From: Zhengitettix transpicula | Lineage: Eukaryota > Arthropoda > Insecta > Orthoptera > Tetrigidae | Direction: 5' to 3' | Length of the DNA stretch: 64,000 bases | Assembly (NCBI GenBank): GCA_037074705.1 | Contig: CM073590.1 | Location: 242,041,601-242,105,600, forward strand | Part shown: positions 1 to 11,669 of the stretch, in pieces | Numbering within the stretch: the stretch's first letter is position 1 | How the letters are laid out: each line of letters starts with the position of its first letter | Notes under the pieces: generated by a model | What the model was told of the DNA's origin: nothing | Seen by the model: only the letters and a program-made list of their open reading frames with translations | The model's database searches: none | Translations under genes and position numbers: made by a program

Positions 1-75
1 AAAAAATTAATCTGTTAAATCCTTTTATTCAATTTTTTTTAAAAAAAATAATTTAATTGTTTCTTTACTAATATA

Positions 76-113
76 CATCTGAAGAGATCCATAAACATAA
101 GGATTAAACGTTG
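76..113 (+). repeat. Hammerhead-like motif, degenerate copy
   Basis: The order is CTGAAGA, then ATCC and GGAT as the paired arms, then TAAACGTTG. The second box has lost the G of GAAAC, so this copy would not be catalytic. It belongs to the dispersed motif family whose best copies lie at 52102-52617. Confidence 0.4.
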
Positions 114-492
114 TAAATTTTATTTTATAAAAAATAATTCTGATTTTTAGCCAAAATTTGATACAAGTCGGATAAAGTTATTTTTTTTAATTATAAAGAT
201 CTTAATTCAGGTAATATACGAGGAGAGGGGACGAAGTAAATTAATTATAAGATGCATAAATAAGAAAAATACAATAAATAGAAGAACAAGTACACTTCAA
301 GTAAGGGTAAACCCATAAAAATGAACGTAGGTAAGAGACAAATTATAAAAACGAAAATGTGGTAATTCATAACTAAATAAGAAAATTATAAACACGAGAA
401 AAAAAAAATTTGCAGAGTATGTAAATGAAGAGAAAAAACCCCGACTTTAAACAATTTAGTGGGAATAACGCGAATGTAATTCAGAAGCTTGT
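114..492. other. AT-rich stretch without a recognised feature
   Basis: Bases 1-75 and 114-492 are AT-rich with short homopolymers. I see no gene, RNA or repeat that recurs elsewhere in the window. Confidence 0.5.
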
Positions 493-595
493 CCATGGAA
501 TATTGCTATAAAAAATTGTTCTTTTTATTCAATAGAAATATTTCTACTTTATTTCATTACGTCAAAAGGAACTATTTCATTTGTTGTGCAGTATC

Positions 596-656
<61 letters not shown>

Positions 657-738
657 CCCTCCCTCTCTCTCTCCCCCCTCTCCCTCTCTCTCTCTCCCTC
701 TCTCTCTCTCTCTCTCCCTCTCTCTATATATATATATA

Positions 739-772
<34 letters not shown>

Positions 773-1016
773 CTCGCGTGTGCTGTGTCGTCACAGTTTC
801 TTGGCGCGCAGTATTTTAGCACAAAATGATCATATTTTTTTAATTATAATTCTTTCCACCTTTACACTAGGGGTTTCTCACCCCAACAGTATCGTTTCTC
901 GTCGTTTGTAGAATATATGTACCTAGTTTCGTTGCAATCCGTCCACACGTTGAAATTTGTATAGAGATTGACGTAAATACATACATACAAATATACATCC
1001 TTATTTATTTTATAGA
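493..1016 (-). mobile_element. Helitron-like element (family B), 5' part
   Basis: Read on the minus strand, this matches the first ~370 bp of the copies at 2153-2884 and 32375-33186. The shared order is a TCTATA start, GTATGTATGT runs, the 'acgcgtggac...gattgcaacgaaac' block, a run of Gs followed by AAACCCCTAG, and then a GA tract. The 3' half is missing. The GA tract has grown into the long TC microsatellite seen here on the plus strand. No Rep/helicase coding is present, so this is a non-autonomous relic. Confidence 0.6.
597..770. repeat. (TC)n microsatellite followed by (TA)n
   Basis: About 125 bp of nearly pure TC with a few CCC interruptions runs into about 45 bp of TA. The open frames over it (Ser-Leu or Arg-Glu repeats) are artefacts of the dinucleotide. 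The tract sits where the other family B copies carry a short GA run. Confidence 0.95.
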
Positions 1017-1159
1017 ATATAGAACATAAGAAGAATGAACACATCATTTGATAAATTGATAAAATTACAGGGAATGTTCAACGATTTGGAAATGGAAATG
1101 AACAACTTGATTTTGTTTCGTAAGGTGGAAAACAAAAGGAGAAGGAAAAGTACAAAAGA

Positions 1160-2035
1160 AATCTTAATTAATGGTAACTGCACATTATAAGTGGAGGGAG
1201 GGGGGGGGGTAGAATAGGACGGAACAGGAACACGTGACTGTCGAATCCAATAAACGACTGTAGCGCTGGTTACGAGTGCTTTGTCCACTTTGTCTCTGGA
1301 AGGCCCCCAACAACCTCCGACCCTCCTCCTCCTCCTCCAGAAGTCACGAAGCAATTACGACAACGGCGACCGTGAGATGTTAACGCGGATTCTGAGCTAG
1401 ACTAATTAAAAACTGGACGAGCGGCTCCCTTCGCTATCTATCTCTATCTCTCTCTCTCTCTCTTATTCTCCGGTTTATCGATGAATTATTCTTTTCTCGT
1501 CGCCGCTGACGTTTAATGAAATTTTGAGACGTTTAATGGTGGCGGCGTGCTTCCGATACGCAAAGGTCGTGTCTGAACGGGCCTTTTTCCCATCAAACAG
1601 GTTGTTAGTGGTCATTACAGTGTGCGGCAGTCACGGCTACCGGCGTTTCCCCCGTCCACCTTTCTCTATCTACCTATACTCCAGTGTGTGTGTGTGTGTG
1701 TGGACACAAGGCGGACGCCATCATTCCCCTGGATTTTTTTTCCCTCCTTTCCCTCTCCTCGGCCCGCCGATATTGCATTAACATTCCTCCTCGACGGATC
1801 CGCGATAAAAGCGACTCTCGCTCTTATGATCTAAATTTTATGTCGCGGCGGTCCTGTGGGCCGCGGATGGATTCCACCAGAGGGCAGTAGCCGCGACATC
1901 CAGTGCTTCGTTACGGTTTGTCAGTAAAGAACAAATTGATTACAAATATTCATACTTTCCTGAATATAATTTCCTGCAACCCACTGGCCATTTTACTTCG
2001 TTAAACCCACATACTATTCTTCTAAATCTACTTCT
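1160..2035. other. Spacer between the inverted arms; no gene recognised
   Basis: The spacer is mixed-composition DNA with a poly-G run near 1200, a short CT tract near 1442-1464, and (TG)n near 1684-1700. Open frames of up to 85 codons are rich in Pro/Phe and match nothing I know. A CTCF-like word lies at 1874-1887. Confidence 0.5.
1874..1887 (+). promoter_or_regulatory. Candidate CTCF-type site
   Basis: CCACCAGAGGGCAG fits the core consensus bound by CTCF zinc fingers in bilaterians (CCA/G-C-C/T-AG-A/G-GGGC-A/G). It lies in a locally GC-richer stretch with several CGCG words. A single short word can arise by chance, and no occupancy can be inferred. Confidence 0.4.
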
Positions 2036-2039
2036 CCTC

Positions 2040-2460
2040 AGCCTTCCTCCTTTATTTTCCACTTTACGACACAAAATCAAGTTGCTGATTTCCAATTCCA
2101 AATTGTTTGCTTTTTATCTATTTATTCAATGATGTGTTCGTTCCTCGTATGTTCTATCTTGTATACAATAACAAACGATGTATGTATGTACGTCAATCTC
2201 TATACGTATTTAAACGCGTGGACACAGATTGCAACGAAACTTGCTACACATATTTTTAAAACGACGAGAAACCCCAAGCATAAAGGTGGAAAGAATTATA
2301 ATTAAGAAAACGTGATCAATGTGTGTTAAATTACTGCACACGAAGAGACCGTGACGTCACGTGACAGTGAGAGAGAGACGTTACTACGCGACTAACGAAG
2401 AAAATAGTTCCTTTTCCCGTAATGAAATAAAGCAGAAATATTTTCATTGAATAAAAAGTA
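2040..2460 (-). repeat. Right arm of the inverted duplication (partner 493-1150)
   Basis: Bases 2040-2152 are the duplicated flank, and 2153-2460 is the start of a family B element. Divergence from the left arm is moderate, with scattered substitutions and small indels, so the duplication is not recent. Confidence 0.6.
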
Positions 2461-2884
2461 TAATCTTATCCATCAAATGATAATAAAAAAAGAATACGAA
2501 ATACTTTACGATCCTTGCGGGAAAATGTAAGTTAATTTTCGCGGCCATATTAGTGACTCCAATATGGCGACTATTTGTTTACATTATGAATCAAGCTAAG
2601 AATTTAATCTTTGGTAATGTCTGAAGACTGAGGGTGAATTATATCCTGCGATACTCAAAGAGTATATTTAAGAAGAAATTCGGAGGAATGTTTGTTGCGA
2701 CTGATGGAATCAATGTATTTTACAGTTGTTGAATTAATGCACTATCAGGTGGAAAGTGTGTACGGAACTAGGAACAGTTAGATCTAGGTTAAATAACTTC
2801 TTCACTAAAGATTAATATAGAATTAGATACTTTTCCGGGTTTTTGTAAATAAGTAAACGTGGCAACGCCGGGCACACAGATAGT
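2153..2884 (+). mobile_element. Helitron-like non-autonomous element (family B)
   Basis: This 732-bp copy starts with TCTAT and ends in a GC-rich block, GTGGCAACGCCGGGCAC, followed by ACAGATAGT. Helitrons begin with TC and end in CTRRT after a 3' hairpin. The end here (GATAGT) is a near match, and the block CGCCGGGC is typical of insect and arthropod families. The copy at 32375-33186 is collinear over the whole length. Internal landmarks are a TGACGTCACGTGAC word, the block CCAATATGGCGAC and a conserved GTCTGAAGACTGAGGG. No coding capacity is seen. Assignment to Helitron rests on the ends only. Confidence 0.6.
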
Positions 2885-3085
2885 CTATATAATAAAAAAA
2901 GGATGTATATTTGTATGTATGTATGTATTGACGTCAATCTCTATACATATTTCAACGCGTGGACACAGATTGCAACGAAACTTGGTACACATATTATTCA
3001 AACGACGATAAACGGTACTGTGTGTGTGCGAGGGGGAGGGGGGTGAGAAACCCCTAGCATGAATGTGGAAAGAATTATAAGTAAA
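2885..3085 (+). mobile_element. Second Helitron-like copy, 5' fragment
   Basis: It begins directly at the 3' end of the previous copy (…ATAG|TCTATATAAT…), giving a head-to-tail junction. It matches family B through AAACCCCTAGCAT and AAAGAATTATAA, then stops. Two G-rich and TG-rich blocks (3019-3047) are local expansions. Confidence 0.6.
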
Positions 3086-3184
3086 TAATATTAAAAATCT
3101 ATTAAATTATAATGATTAAATATTAGGCATTGATTTCAGCATCATCCTCGAGTACATACAAAAATGGGCAAAATCATGGTACGT

Positions 3185-3292
3185 GCCATGTCAGTGAAAT
3201 AAAAGGCAAGTATTGTTTTCTTTAATCGTCATTCGATGCTGGTTAAAATTATACTTTTTATTCAATCGAAATATATTCTGTTTAAATTATTT
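3185..3292 (-). mobile_element. Inverted internal fragment of family B
   Basis: On the minus strand this reads GAATAAAAAGTATAATTTTA and neighbouring sequence found about 300 bp into the full-length family B copies. Its inverted position, 100 bp after the 2885-3085 fragment, implies a rearranged or nested insertion. Confidence 0.45.
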
Positions 3293-3299
3293 ATATGGT

Positions 3300-4600
3300 G
3301 AATGATACGACCACAGCCAGCACTGACAGGATATAGATCAGGAATATAGGATTAAGACACTTCGTCCAAAGGTTTTCCGGAGGTGGTAGTAGTTGGTCAT
3401 TATTTCGGGTCTCGTGGCCTTCCAAGTGGCTCGACGGCGTCCGTCCGGCCTGTACGTGTCGATCCTTGCGTGCAGATTGCGATGGCCCCTTCGGAGGATA
3501 TGTGTTTGATCTCCGAGTGCAGATTGCGGTGGTCCCCGCGGCATTCCGTGGTGGATGTAATGGCTCCTCGTGACAAGTTGGCGCTCCAGATTAATAATGT
3601 GATTGCTCTGTTTGTTTTGTTGTGCTTCCCCCCCCCCCCGCACGTCGTCGTCTGTTTCTCTCTCTCTACATATTTTTTTTTACTTGTTCCTGCTTCACAG
3701 CTCCCGGGGGGGCGGCCTCCTTGCCCCCCCCCCATCCCACTACTCCTTCTGCATTGTCTTCGTTTTGCTTCCTTTTCGATAATGGGAAGAAGAGAGCAAG
3801 TGCCGTCCTCACATTTCTGCCCGAGTTCATCCTACTTTTGCTCTCGAGATGATATCGCGACCGACGCTAACGACCGTGTTTATCGACCCAAGGAGAAGGA
3901 GCATCGACGCAGGAAACTTAACAGTAATCTGCGGAAGATTAGTATGACGAGGGAAAATCGTAGGGTTGACCACAGTATTTCTTTTTCTCTCCCACCACCC
4001 CCCCTCCCACCGCACCCTCCACTTCTCGTTCTACAAAAAAAAAGCAGTAATCGAACCTTGCCAATATTCGACTTCCCCCCAGTCACTTTCGGCACCGTGG
4101 CCGTAAACTTATTGAAAATTCGCGGACCGCTGATGAAAAACACAACAGCATATTCCCAATAAAACGTGGAGGCTGGAGAAGTGAGGAATGGAAAACGTAG
4201 AAGATAAGGTGGACAGAAAAGAGAATATTTCTTCAGAGGAACTGGCGGCGTAGAAACTACTTGCTCCGTGACGTCATCGACAGACGAATATTAACTTTGA
4301 GCGATTTAAAGCGGGAAAAAATTAAAACGAGCGAAAAACAATTCCAGGACGAGGTCTTTCGACCTGTTTCTAAGGAACTATTTTTCGTAGTGAATTTATC
4401 ATGTTCAAAACATGTCAAAAAGTCTATAAGACTTCAATTTAATCCCCCTTCCCCCCCCCGGAAAAAAAAGTGGTAGATCCCGTAAAAATTAAATAAGAAT
4501 TCTTAAAGAATATTAATTATAATTACATTTTGTCAACTGTAATTGTGCTGGATGTTTCGCTCCTGGTTCTCGTGGTTGTTGTATTTGTTCCATCCCCAAT
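3300..4600. other. Non-coding stretch with C/G homopolymers
   Basis: The longest open frame of the region (3383-4162, plus strand, 259 codons) passes through several poly-C and poly-T runs. Its product is rich in Pro, Ser and Leu with no recognisable domain. I treat it as chance. TGACGTCATCG occurs at 4271. Confidence 0.4.
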
Positions 4601-4601
4601 C

Positions 4602-4637
4602 ACCTGACGGATGCAACAAGGGTCCCGGAAACGTTGT
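4602..4637 (+). repeat. Hammerhead-like motif, CAC/GUG subfamily
   Basis: CAC-CTGACGG, then GGGTCCC, then GGAAACGTT-GTG. The flanking CAC and GUG can pair as stem I, as in the copies at 22628, 41099 and 42867. The shared 3' flank GTTGTGTGGTGTTT ties it to 41099. The stem II arms are poor here, so it is probably decayed. Confidence 0.45.
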
Positions 4638-4980
4638 GTGGTGTTTGTATCAATAATTAATTATGTCTGTCTGTATTAGGCTATTTTATCGTTTCATTAT
4701 ATTTTAATACAGACGTGTTGTTTGTATATTTAATTATGTTACATGAAGAAAAGACGATTGAAAATGGCGGCAATGTTCGCAAAGAAGATTATAAATAGGA
4801 ACATATGAAATTGGGGAAGAAAATATACAAATTTGGACTAAGGAGATGAATTTTTTTTTCTTTTCTATTCCACGGCGTGTTCCACGGAGTAGATACGTAA
4901 AATAGCATAGGAGAGATAGAAAAACGAGATAAAGGTAGTCAAAGGAGGGTTAAAACTAGGAATCAACTGGTTAGAGTGTA

Positions 4981-5400
4981 CGCGGTAATTCACCTAAATG
5001 TGATGCCGTGGAGAAAAATCCAGAGAGAAACGCGTTCATCAGGACAGTGGCGGGCTCTCTATAATTGTCTGCCGTCGTTCCGATGCCTAAAAATGTATAA
5101 CTAGGAACCCCACTGGCTGTAGTTTAAGGATTATACGCGGTAATTCACCTAAATGTGATGCCGTGGAGAAAAATCCAGAGAGAAACGCGTTCATCAGGTC
5201 ACTCGCGGGCTCTCGATAATTGTCTCACGTCGTTCCGATGCATAGAAATTTATAACTAGGAACCCCACTTGCTATAGTTTAAGAATCATAGGCGGTAATT
5301 CACCTAAATGTGATGCCGGGGAGAAAAATCCAGAGAGATACATGTTAATCAGGACAGTGGCGCGCTCTCGATAATTGTCTGACGTCGGTTCGACCGTTTC
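4981..5400 (+). repeat. Tandem repeat, 155-bp period, about 2.7 units
   Basis: Units start at 4981, 5136 and 5291, exactly 155 bp apart. Each has GCGGTAATTCACCTAAATG, GTGGAGAAAAATCCAGAGAG, a TTAATCAGG or TTCATCAGG word, and a TAATTGTCT word. The third unit ends near 5400. No similar unit was seen elsewhere in the window. Confidence 0.9.
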
Positions 5401-7080
5401 ACTTCGTTTTGGCTCTGAATATTATTATTTTTTAATTATGTGCAATTGTCAATTATTTATTCTGCTAAAGAAAATAAATCTTAAATATTTTCTCAATAAA
5501 ATTTTTTTTTTCGTCTATTTGCCACATCCTTTTCTTTAATTTATAATTTTAAATATTTTTCTATGTATACATATTATTTTTGGATTTTTTACCCTTTAGC
5601 TACAATGAAAGACAAACAAAATAATTTATTCCAAAGAACATATTCATTTTATTACTTCTTTTAATGTCTTCTTCTTCTTCAAACTATATATCTTCTTGAG
5701 TATTAATGACAACGACGTCGTTGTCAATAGAATGTCGTTCCATTTCTTTCTTTGGACCTTTAATTTCATCTTCAGAATTTTTTTTAGGATTCCTTGAATG
5801 TTTTAGACGATTTAAAATCCACCGTTATTCTTGTTCACTCCTTTTCAGTTTCTGTTTTATTATTTTTGAGCCTCATTTCATTTTTAACCTTTCCTAAAAA
5901 TCTCAGCTTCGTACGGACCTTCAATCGTTTTTTGTTTTTTTTCAACTGTTCCAACTATACTGTTTTATTGCTTCTCCTTTCTTTCCTTTGGGGGTTTAGA
6001 TTTATTCGTTCAATATTAACTCGCCGGTATTATTATATTTTTAAAAAAATAAATACACGTAAAACAATTTTAATGCTACATTTTTCTCATAAACATTTAT
6101 TTATCAGAAGGCAGAAATTATATAAAACAATTAACGTGCTAAATTAATGTAAAAAGAAATTTCATATAAAGTTATGGACTAAAAAATGTGTCCAAACCTA
6201 AAAGAAACCTGAAACTGGTTCTTTAAATCAGCGCGTAACTTAAAATGTTTCCGCCATTAATTTTAAGATCTATAAATAAAAATTGACCATCTGACGAAAG
6301 TTCGAAACATAAAATAGTTAAATGTGTTCCTTTACTGTCTATTGAAAATATTTTTGTGCATTTTATTTATTTATTTTATTTAAATGGAATTGTTTATCAA
6401 TTAGTATGGTATTTTCCCCCCTGTCTAGTCTAAGATATAATTTAGATTAATTAATTAATTTTTTTCCTTCTTTTTACCCTTTTTTCAGGTAAGCCTGATT
6501 CAGTGCAACTTGACTGTTCCTTCCGGTCATCTCAGTAGTAAGTTACGTTTTTCTTTTAGTTTTGAGCTAGAAAAAAAATTTGAATTCGGACATGATAGGG
6601 ATTTTTTTTAGGAGCAAGTAAAAGGATGTTAGAGAAAAGAAATTTTGGTAATCAGATAAACACAAAAAGGTCATTAGTGAATATTTCAATTTTTTAAAAA
6701 AATAGATAAGACAAATTATAAAGAAGGAGTTGGCTTCGATATACAAAAAAGAGGTTTAAGGTTGATCGTGAAAAAAAAATTATGAAGTCTGTAATTTAAT
6801 ATAAATACGGGACACTGACAATTTTTAGATGGCTCTAGTCTTCAAGGAAGTTCCTTCGTTTCTTCCCCCTCTCTTATATTTGTGCATTATTATTCTCTTT
6901 GAATTTTTGAAGATGTTTCCACACAGTAACGTTTCCTTTTTTACAGTTAAAATATTTCCAATCAATTAATTGGACTAATTCTTTTAAAATTAACGTTTTG
7001 GTTATGCAAACCCGCGGTGTCACTCAGCTGTATAATATTTATTTAGCACATATTACCTCTGTTAAATTGTTTATTTATTT
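5400..7080. other. AT-rich stretch, no gene recognised
   Basis: It has many T and A runs. Open frames at 5706-6147 are Phe/Leu/Ser-rich products of T-rich sequence. A short motif CTGACGA-AAGTT-CGAAAC at 6291-6308 looks like a hammerhead-like copy with its stem II region almost deleted. Confidence 0.45.
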
Positions 7081-7083
7081 AAG

Positions 7084-7774
7084 GAAGCCTGCGAGAGAAT
7101 TCTCTCTCAGGTGAACCTTCCCAGAGAGCTCTGGAGGAGGCTACCTTTGGGGATGCCTTCACATCTCTCTGGTTTTTTTGAACTAAGGTTCCCACAAGCC
7201 GAGGCACCTCGGTCTGTTTTGAGAGGTGTATGTTCCGGGGTCGCAGACCTTGGGCATACGGTAAGAGTTGTCCGCTATTCCTATTGGAATAGTCGGCCAG
7301 CTGCCGCCTAAACCGGTCAAGGCACGGAGAGGGGAATGCTGCGACCCCACGGCTAACCCCTCTCTCGCCATCGGAAGGGCGTGGGACGAGTACCAAATGC
7401 CCGACCTTCCTGATGAAGGTTCTTCTAGGGTTTTCCCTGCATCACTTTAAGGCGAATTGCCGGGTAGGATCCTTAAACCGTAGCCCGGGGGCCTTATTTA
7501 ACCCTTGGCTACCTTCCTCTACCCTTCCGCATCCCCCCTTTAAAATCCCTTCCTATGCTATTATAGGGTAATTGCCACTATTTGGATTACCCTATACATA
7601 GCCACTTCGTGTGTCTCCTACAAGGTTCTGCCTGCGAAGGAATATCCCTCGCAGTACTGCCTGCGAGAGAATAGCCCTCGCAGATCCTTCCATTATTATG
7701 ATAAACTAGAACAAGAAAACGATTAAGAACCCTCTGGGAAGGTTCACCTGCGAGAGAACAGCCCTCGCAGGCTT
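7084..7774 (+). mobile_element. Family A retroposon copy with fold-back ends
   Basis: The 7138-7603 part is collinear with family A. Shared words are TACCTTTGGGGATGCC, the CTTGGGCATACGGTAAGAG block, GGAATAGTCGGCCAGCTG, GGAAGGGCGTGGGAC, TGCCGGGTAGGATCCTTAAA and ACCCTTGGCTACCTTCCTC. In place of the usual poly(A) end, the sequence from 7604 is an inverted copy of the family's own 5' module, with CTGCGAG…CTCGCAG palindromes. The outer ~40 bp (7084-7125 and 7733-7774) are inverted repeats of each other, sharing GCCTGCGAG, CAGGTGAACC and TTCCCAGAG. This is the only copy with such a symmetric structure. Confidence 0.7.
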
Positions 7775-7779
7775 TTTTT

Positions 7780-10260
7780 TAAAAAAAACGGGTTGAATTA
7801 AGGGCTGTTTTTAATGTACGTATATTATAATGAGATCGCTCCCGGTGGCAGTTCAAAATAAATATATTACCAAAAGTATAAAAAATAAATAAATAAAACA
7901 TTTTGAAAGAATAAAAAAACGTAATAATAAAAAAATAAATCCTTTAAATTTGTCCTGAATAATTGTTTGTTCTCCCCCCCCCCCAGTTCACTAAATCAAA
8001 TAATATAGACATAAACGTATTTATATTATATAATAAAAAATATACTTCTCGAATTTATTTATGTTATTCTTAAACCTTCTTATTAGAAGATTCTTCTGGT
8101 ATTAGTTCCAATCGCCCTATCGATTTGTTTATGAACGAAAATTTCACTACGTCTCGTTCTGATTTTAAACTTATGATCACCTCCGTCGATGTAAGTTGGT
8201 TTTTCGATCTTTTTGCCACCTTCCCCCTCTCTCTGTATGTATTTCCACTCTTAGTTACCCGTATACGTATTTAAAAATTACGAAAAGTCTGTCTTTTCCC
8301 CGTCTGGTTGCCAAACGATTCCCACCTCTAATTTCTGTACCTTTTTTCTCGCCCGTATTAAAAATTTTGCTGAAGGTTTTTTCTAGTCCTTCTACGTGGT
8401 GTTATTTCTTCTTCTATAAGGATCCCAACAACCATACTCTAGTACGTTCTACGCGACTAAACTTCGGGAAGTCTTGACACTATGACGTCTCGGTGTCTGA
8501 CGCAGCCATCTTGGATGCTTGAGAAGGACTGAAGAACAAAACGAAACGAGACGTCGTCGTCGTGAAGTCACTTTGGGAATAAATACAGCAAGACGTTTAC
8601 CATTTTAAAATATTTCCGCGATTATTCTTTTCTATCGCACAAGTAAATAAAGGTCGATTATGATCCTGATACGGATTTTGTCAACACCCTGTTATGGTCT
8701 TAAATATCCTTTTTTAAAAAAAAAATTGAGCGCGGTATCTGTCGTGGACGTAGTGATTCAAAGGGCGCCCTTGACTCTAAGCAAAGTGCTCTACTTAAAG
8801 CTACCTACCTACCATGTGTGTGTCGACTACATTCCTCAGGTCTTGAATAGACTCTCCATCTCACTACACCGTGCAAGCTATTTTATTTGACACAAGTAGC
8901 CGTTCAATAAAGGCTACATACTACACAGAGAGAGAGGGAGAGAGAGAGAGAGAGTTACCTCAGACAACTCGGTAAAAAATGAAGAATAAGAAGAAGAAAA
9001 ATCCATCCTTGCACGCGTCCAAACTAGATTTATTCCGGTAGTTATTCTCCTTTTAAAGATATCAGTGCGCGCGGTTGTATTTTAAAATCAAAGGGAGGGG
9101 GGGTTCATTAGCTACGAGAAGCACACATTACTCAGAATAATAATAAGATGGAAAACCTATCATTGTCTTACGTGATTTGTGGGTACTCTTCTTCTTAAGC
9201 TCATACCACACACACACACAGACAGACTCCGGAGGCGCCTTCGACATGTTTATGGAGTTTAAATCCTGATTTAATTGAGTCCTATAAATGAGCTATGAAA
9301 AACATACCGCCCGTAAATATAATGATTGTTAATTTATGAATTCGCATATAATTTATCTCGCAACGAAATCGATTTATTTATTTTTCTTTACGTTATCTTC
9401 GTCAGCTTGGAGGGGGCCGTAATTGTAATACCTGTTGCGTGACGTCACCGGTGACAGTTGAAACGCAGATTACCGCGACAGATTATCTGTAAAAAAGAAT
9501 AAAAGTGCGGGAAAACTTTATTTCGAAATTTGTCACGTGATGATGACGTAACCTCTTGTAGTTGGGGGAAAAATATCTTCGGATCCTCCCAACGTCACCA
9601 ACCCGAAAAAAATAATAATAAACAAAAAACGGAAGCCGCATGCGGTAAAAGTTACAGTGCGTGTGATATTTCTACGGAGGTCGCGTTGATCAAAGGAAAC
9701 AGGCTGGACGCCGCGCCTACGATAATGCACGGCCGCATCTCGCGAATAAATGGCTACATGAGTTCTTTTTTTTTTCACAACTTAGACTCTCAAAAGTAAA
9801 TCGAAACGTTCAGAGGATATATTTTATTGTAGTTAGAAGAGGCGGTGAAGGCTGTGGAGGTAATTTTGTATAGAAAAATAAGTACTGGGAAATAAAGGTT
9901 GATAGGATGTCTTAGAGGACTTCCAGAAACGGAGGGACGAGTAATTAAAATTTTGTCTATGAGTAAATGAGTGATGTTAAAAAAAATTATGAACATATTT
10001 GTTTCCATCCGTGTATATAAAATAAAATATAAATTAGATAAATAGTAGCTCCGTAACAAGACAAAGATATCCCGCTGTAATCGTAGATAGCGACCTAAAC
10101 ACTACGGATTCGTCTTCAGCGTGGCCGATTTCATTAGAAAACACATATGACGAACAAATAACAAGAAACCCAGAAACGACTCTAACTCGTATCGCTGTTG
10201 AGTTCGTCGCATGATGGTTTTTTTTTCTGTCTCGTTCTTACGGCCCTAGCAGTTATTTAT
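7780..10260. other. Non-coding stretch, no gene recognised
   Basis: The stretch is AT-rich with an (AG)n microsatellite at 8927-8955 and (CA)n near 9207-9222. A GTGACGTCACCGGTGAC double palindrome lies near 9440. Open frames at 8196-8477 and 9530-9799 have no recognisable features. Confidence 0.45.
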
Positions 10261-10263
10261 ATC

Positions 10264-10297
10264 ACCTGACGAAAGCAACAAGTATTGTACAAGCGTT
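10264..10297 (+). repeat. Hammerhead-like motif, degenerate
   Basis: CAC-CTGACGA-AAGCAACAAG, then GTACAAGCGTTGAGTGG. The second core box GAAAC is lost (AAGCG). The order and flanks resemble the copies at 4602 and 41099. Confidence 0.35.
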
Positions 10298-10299
10298 GA

Positions 10300-11665
10300 G
10301 TGGTATGTCTACAGCACTTTTTTTTCCTGTTATTTGGATAAATGTAATTAGTATATTTTTAAAACAGATTATTTTATAATTTCAAAATTAATATTTTTAC
10401 AACGACGTATACGTTTAAAAATAATAATAATATTTTTTTCTGGGATGAAAAAGAAAACAGTGGAACTCTACCTGAAAAAAAGAGACTAACTAACTTCACG
10501 ACAGTTTATTATCAATTTTCATTTATAATTTTACCTTAATATGTTTATTAAAAAATTAAACATTAATTAATTGATTGAATAAATATTCTTTTTAAAAATT
10601 GTATTATGTGACTGATAGAAAAATATGGTTTGGGTTAAAGCAATAAATGAAATATCGGTCTAAATAATTTAATAAATTATCTGGGGGGAAAAATCGATTA
10701 ATATTTTCGATAATATTTGTGAATTTATCGATAAATCTATTGACACGTACGTAATTCAAGACCACGTTGTTTATTCCTTGTACTTTGGAGCTGATCGCAG
10801 CACAAACTACTTTGCGCCGCATGACGTCACGGACCAGAGAGATAGAGGGAGAAGAAATATATGTATCGCGGACTTTGAGGAATTCTAACAACCGTCGACG
10901 AGCTGTTTAGTAAAATATGTAATAAATTACCATCCTCTTTTTTTAAAAAAATAAAAATAAAATAAAGCACGTAATTATTTCATAACTAATCTCCTCATCT
11001 GTGTGGGGAATTCTCCGATGAAAGTCTTCGATAACTCTCCGTCGTGCGTGTCGTCCATTAGCTAAAAGAATCCGTCCATTAACAACACCATATTTTTTTA
11101 CCCCCTCCCTGGAAAAAGGGGGGAGGGGAATGTGGTTCGTCTACATACTTTGGGAACTTAATATTCAAATATTAAAAGAAGCTGTCCCAATAATTTATAT
11201 TTATTTCGTTGCTTCTTCCTCTATTTTTTTTGGATCGTCCACCCAGAAGAAGAGTTTTAATTTCTCCCTCTGTTCTTCTCCTTATAATTATTATTTTGTA
11301 TTATTACCATCTCTGGAACAGGTTTAATTGCGGAAGGGACTAGTCCTATGTTCTGATATTAATCCTTACATAATTAAAATTTTCAGTAAAATCTAAACAT
11401 ATGGAAGTCATTTCATTACATTCTTCAACTTTATTTTTTTTCAACTCAAAATCGGTAGTAAAAATCCCTGAAAAAAAAACCATTTTTAAAAAAAAATTCA
11501 ATTCCGTGGTATTCATTAATTATCTTCGTTTAACCTCCCCACCATCCCCGAAAAAAAAGAGGTATTATATTGAGTGCCCGTTCTCACAACTATTTACCTA
11601 TACCTATATTTTTTATCTCTAACAATAATTTTTTATTAAAAAAATAAATTTGAACTTTTTGTATT
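10300..11665. other. AT-rich stretch, no gene recognised
   Basis: Nothing recurrent was seen except a C-run/G-run hairpin at 11100-11127 (CCCCCTCCCTGG…GGGGGGAGGGG), which could form a short stem. TGACGTCACGG occurs near 10822. Confidence 0.4.
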
Positions 11666-11669
11666 CTTT

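Larger units (their letters stand above)
493..1150 (+). repeat. Left arm of an inverted duplication (partner 2040-2460)
   Basis: The reverse complement of 2040-2460 aligns with this segment, apart from the enlarged TC/TA microsatellite. The match does not stop at the Helitron-like start (1016). It continues about 130 bp into flanking DNA (shared words GAACACATCATT, ACTTGATTTTGT, GGAAAA). The copies starting at 2885 and 32375 lack this flank, so the flank is not part of the element and the pair arose by duplication. Confidence 0.6.

Noticed and set aside
489..911. Open frames of up to 140 codons over the TC/TA tract
   Set aside because: The products are Ser-Leu, Arg-Glu and Tyr-Ile repeats dictated by the dinucleotide microsatellite.
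3383..4162. 259-codon open frame, the longest in the window
   Set aside because: It crosses poly-C and poly-T runs, gives a Pro/Ser/Leu-rich product without any domain, and has overlapping open frames on the other strand. No splice or promoter support.
4981..5400. CRISPR array
   Set aside because: 155-bp direct repeats without spacers in a eukaryotic, AT-rich context are an ordinary tandem repeat.
7268..7450. Family A frames as real genes
   Set aside because: The same frames recur in dispersed copies, most are truncated, and no start or domain is convincing. Kept as a finding only.
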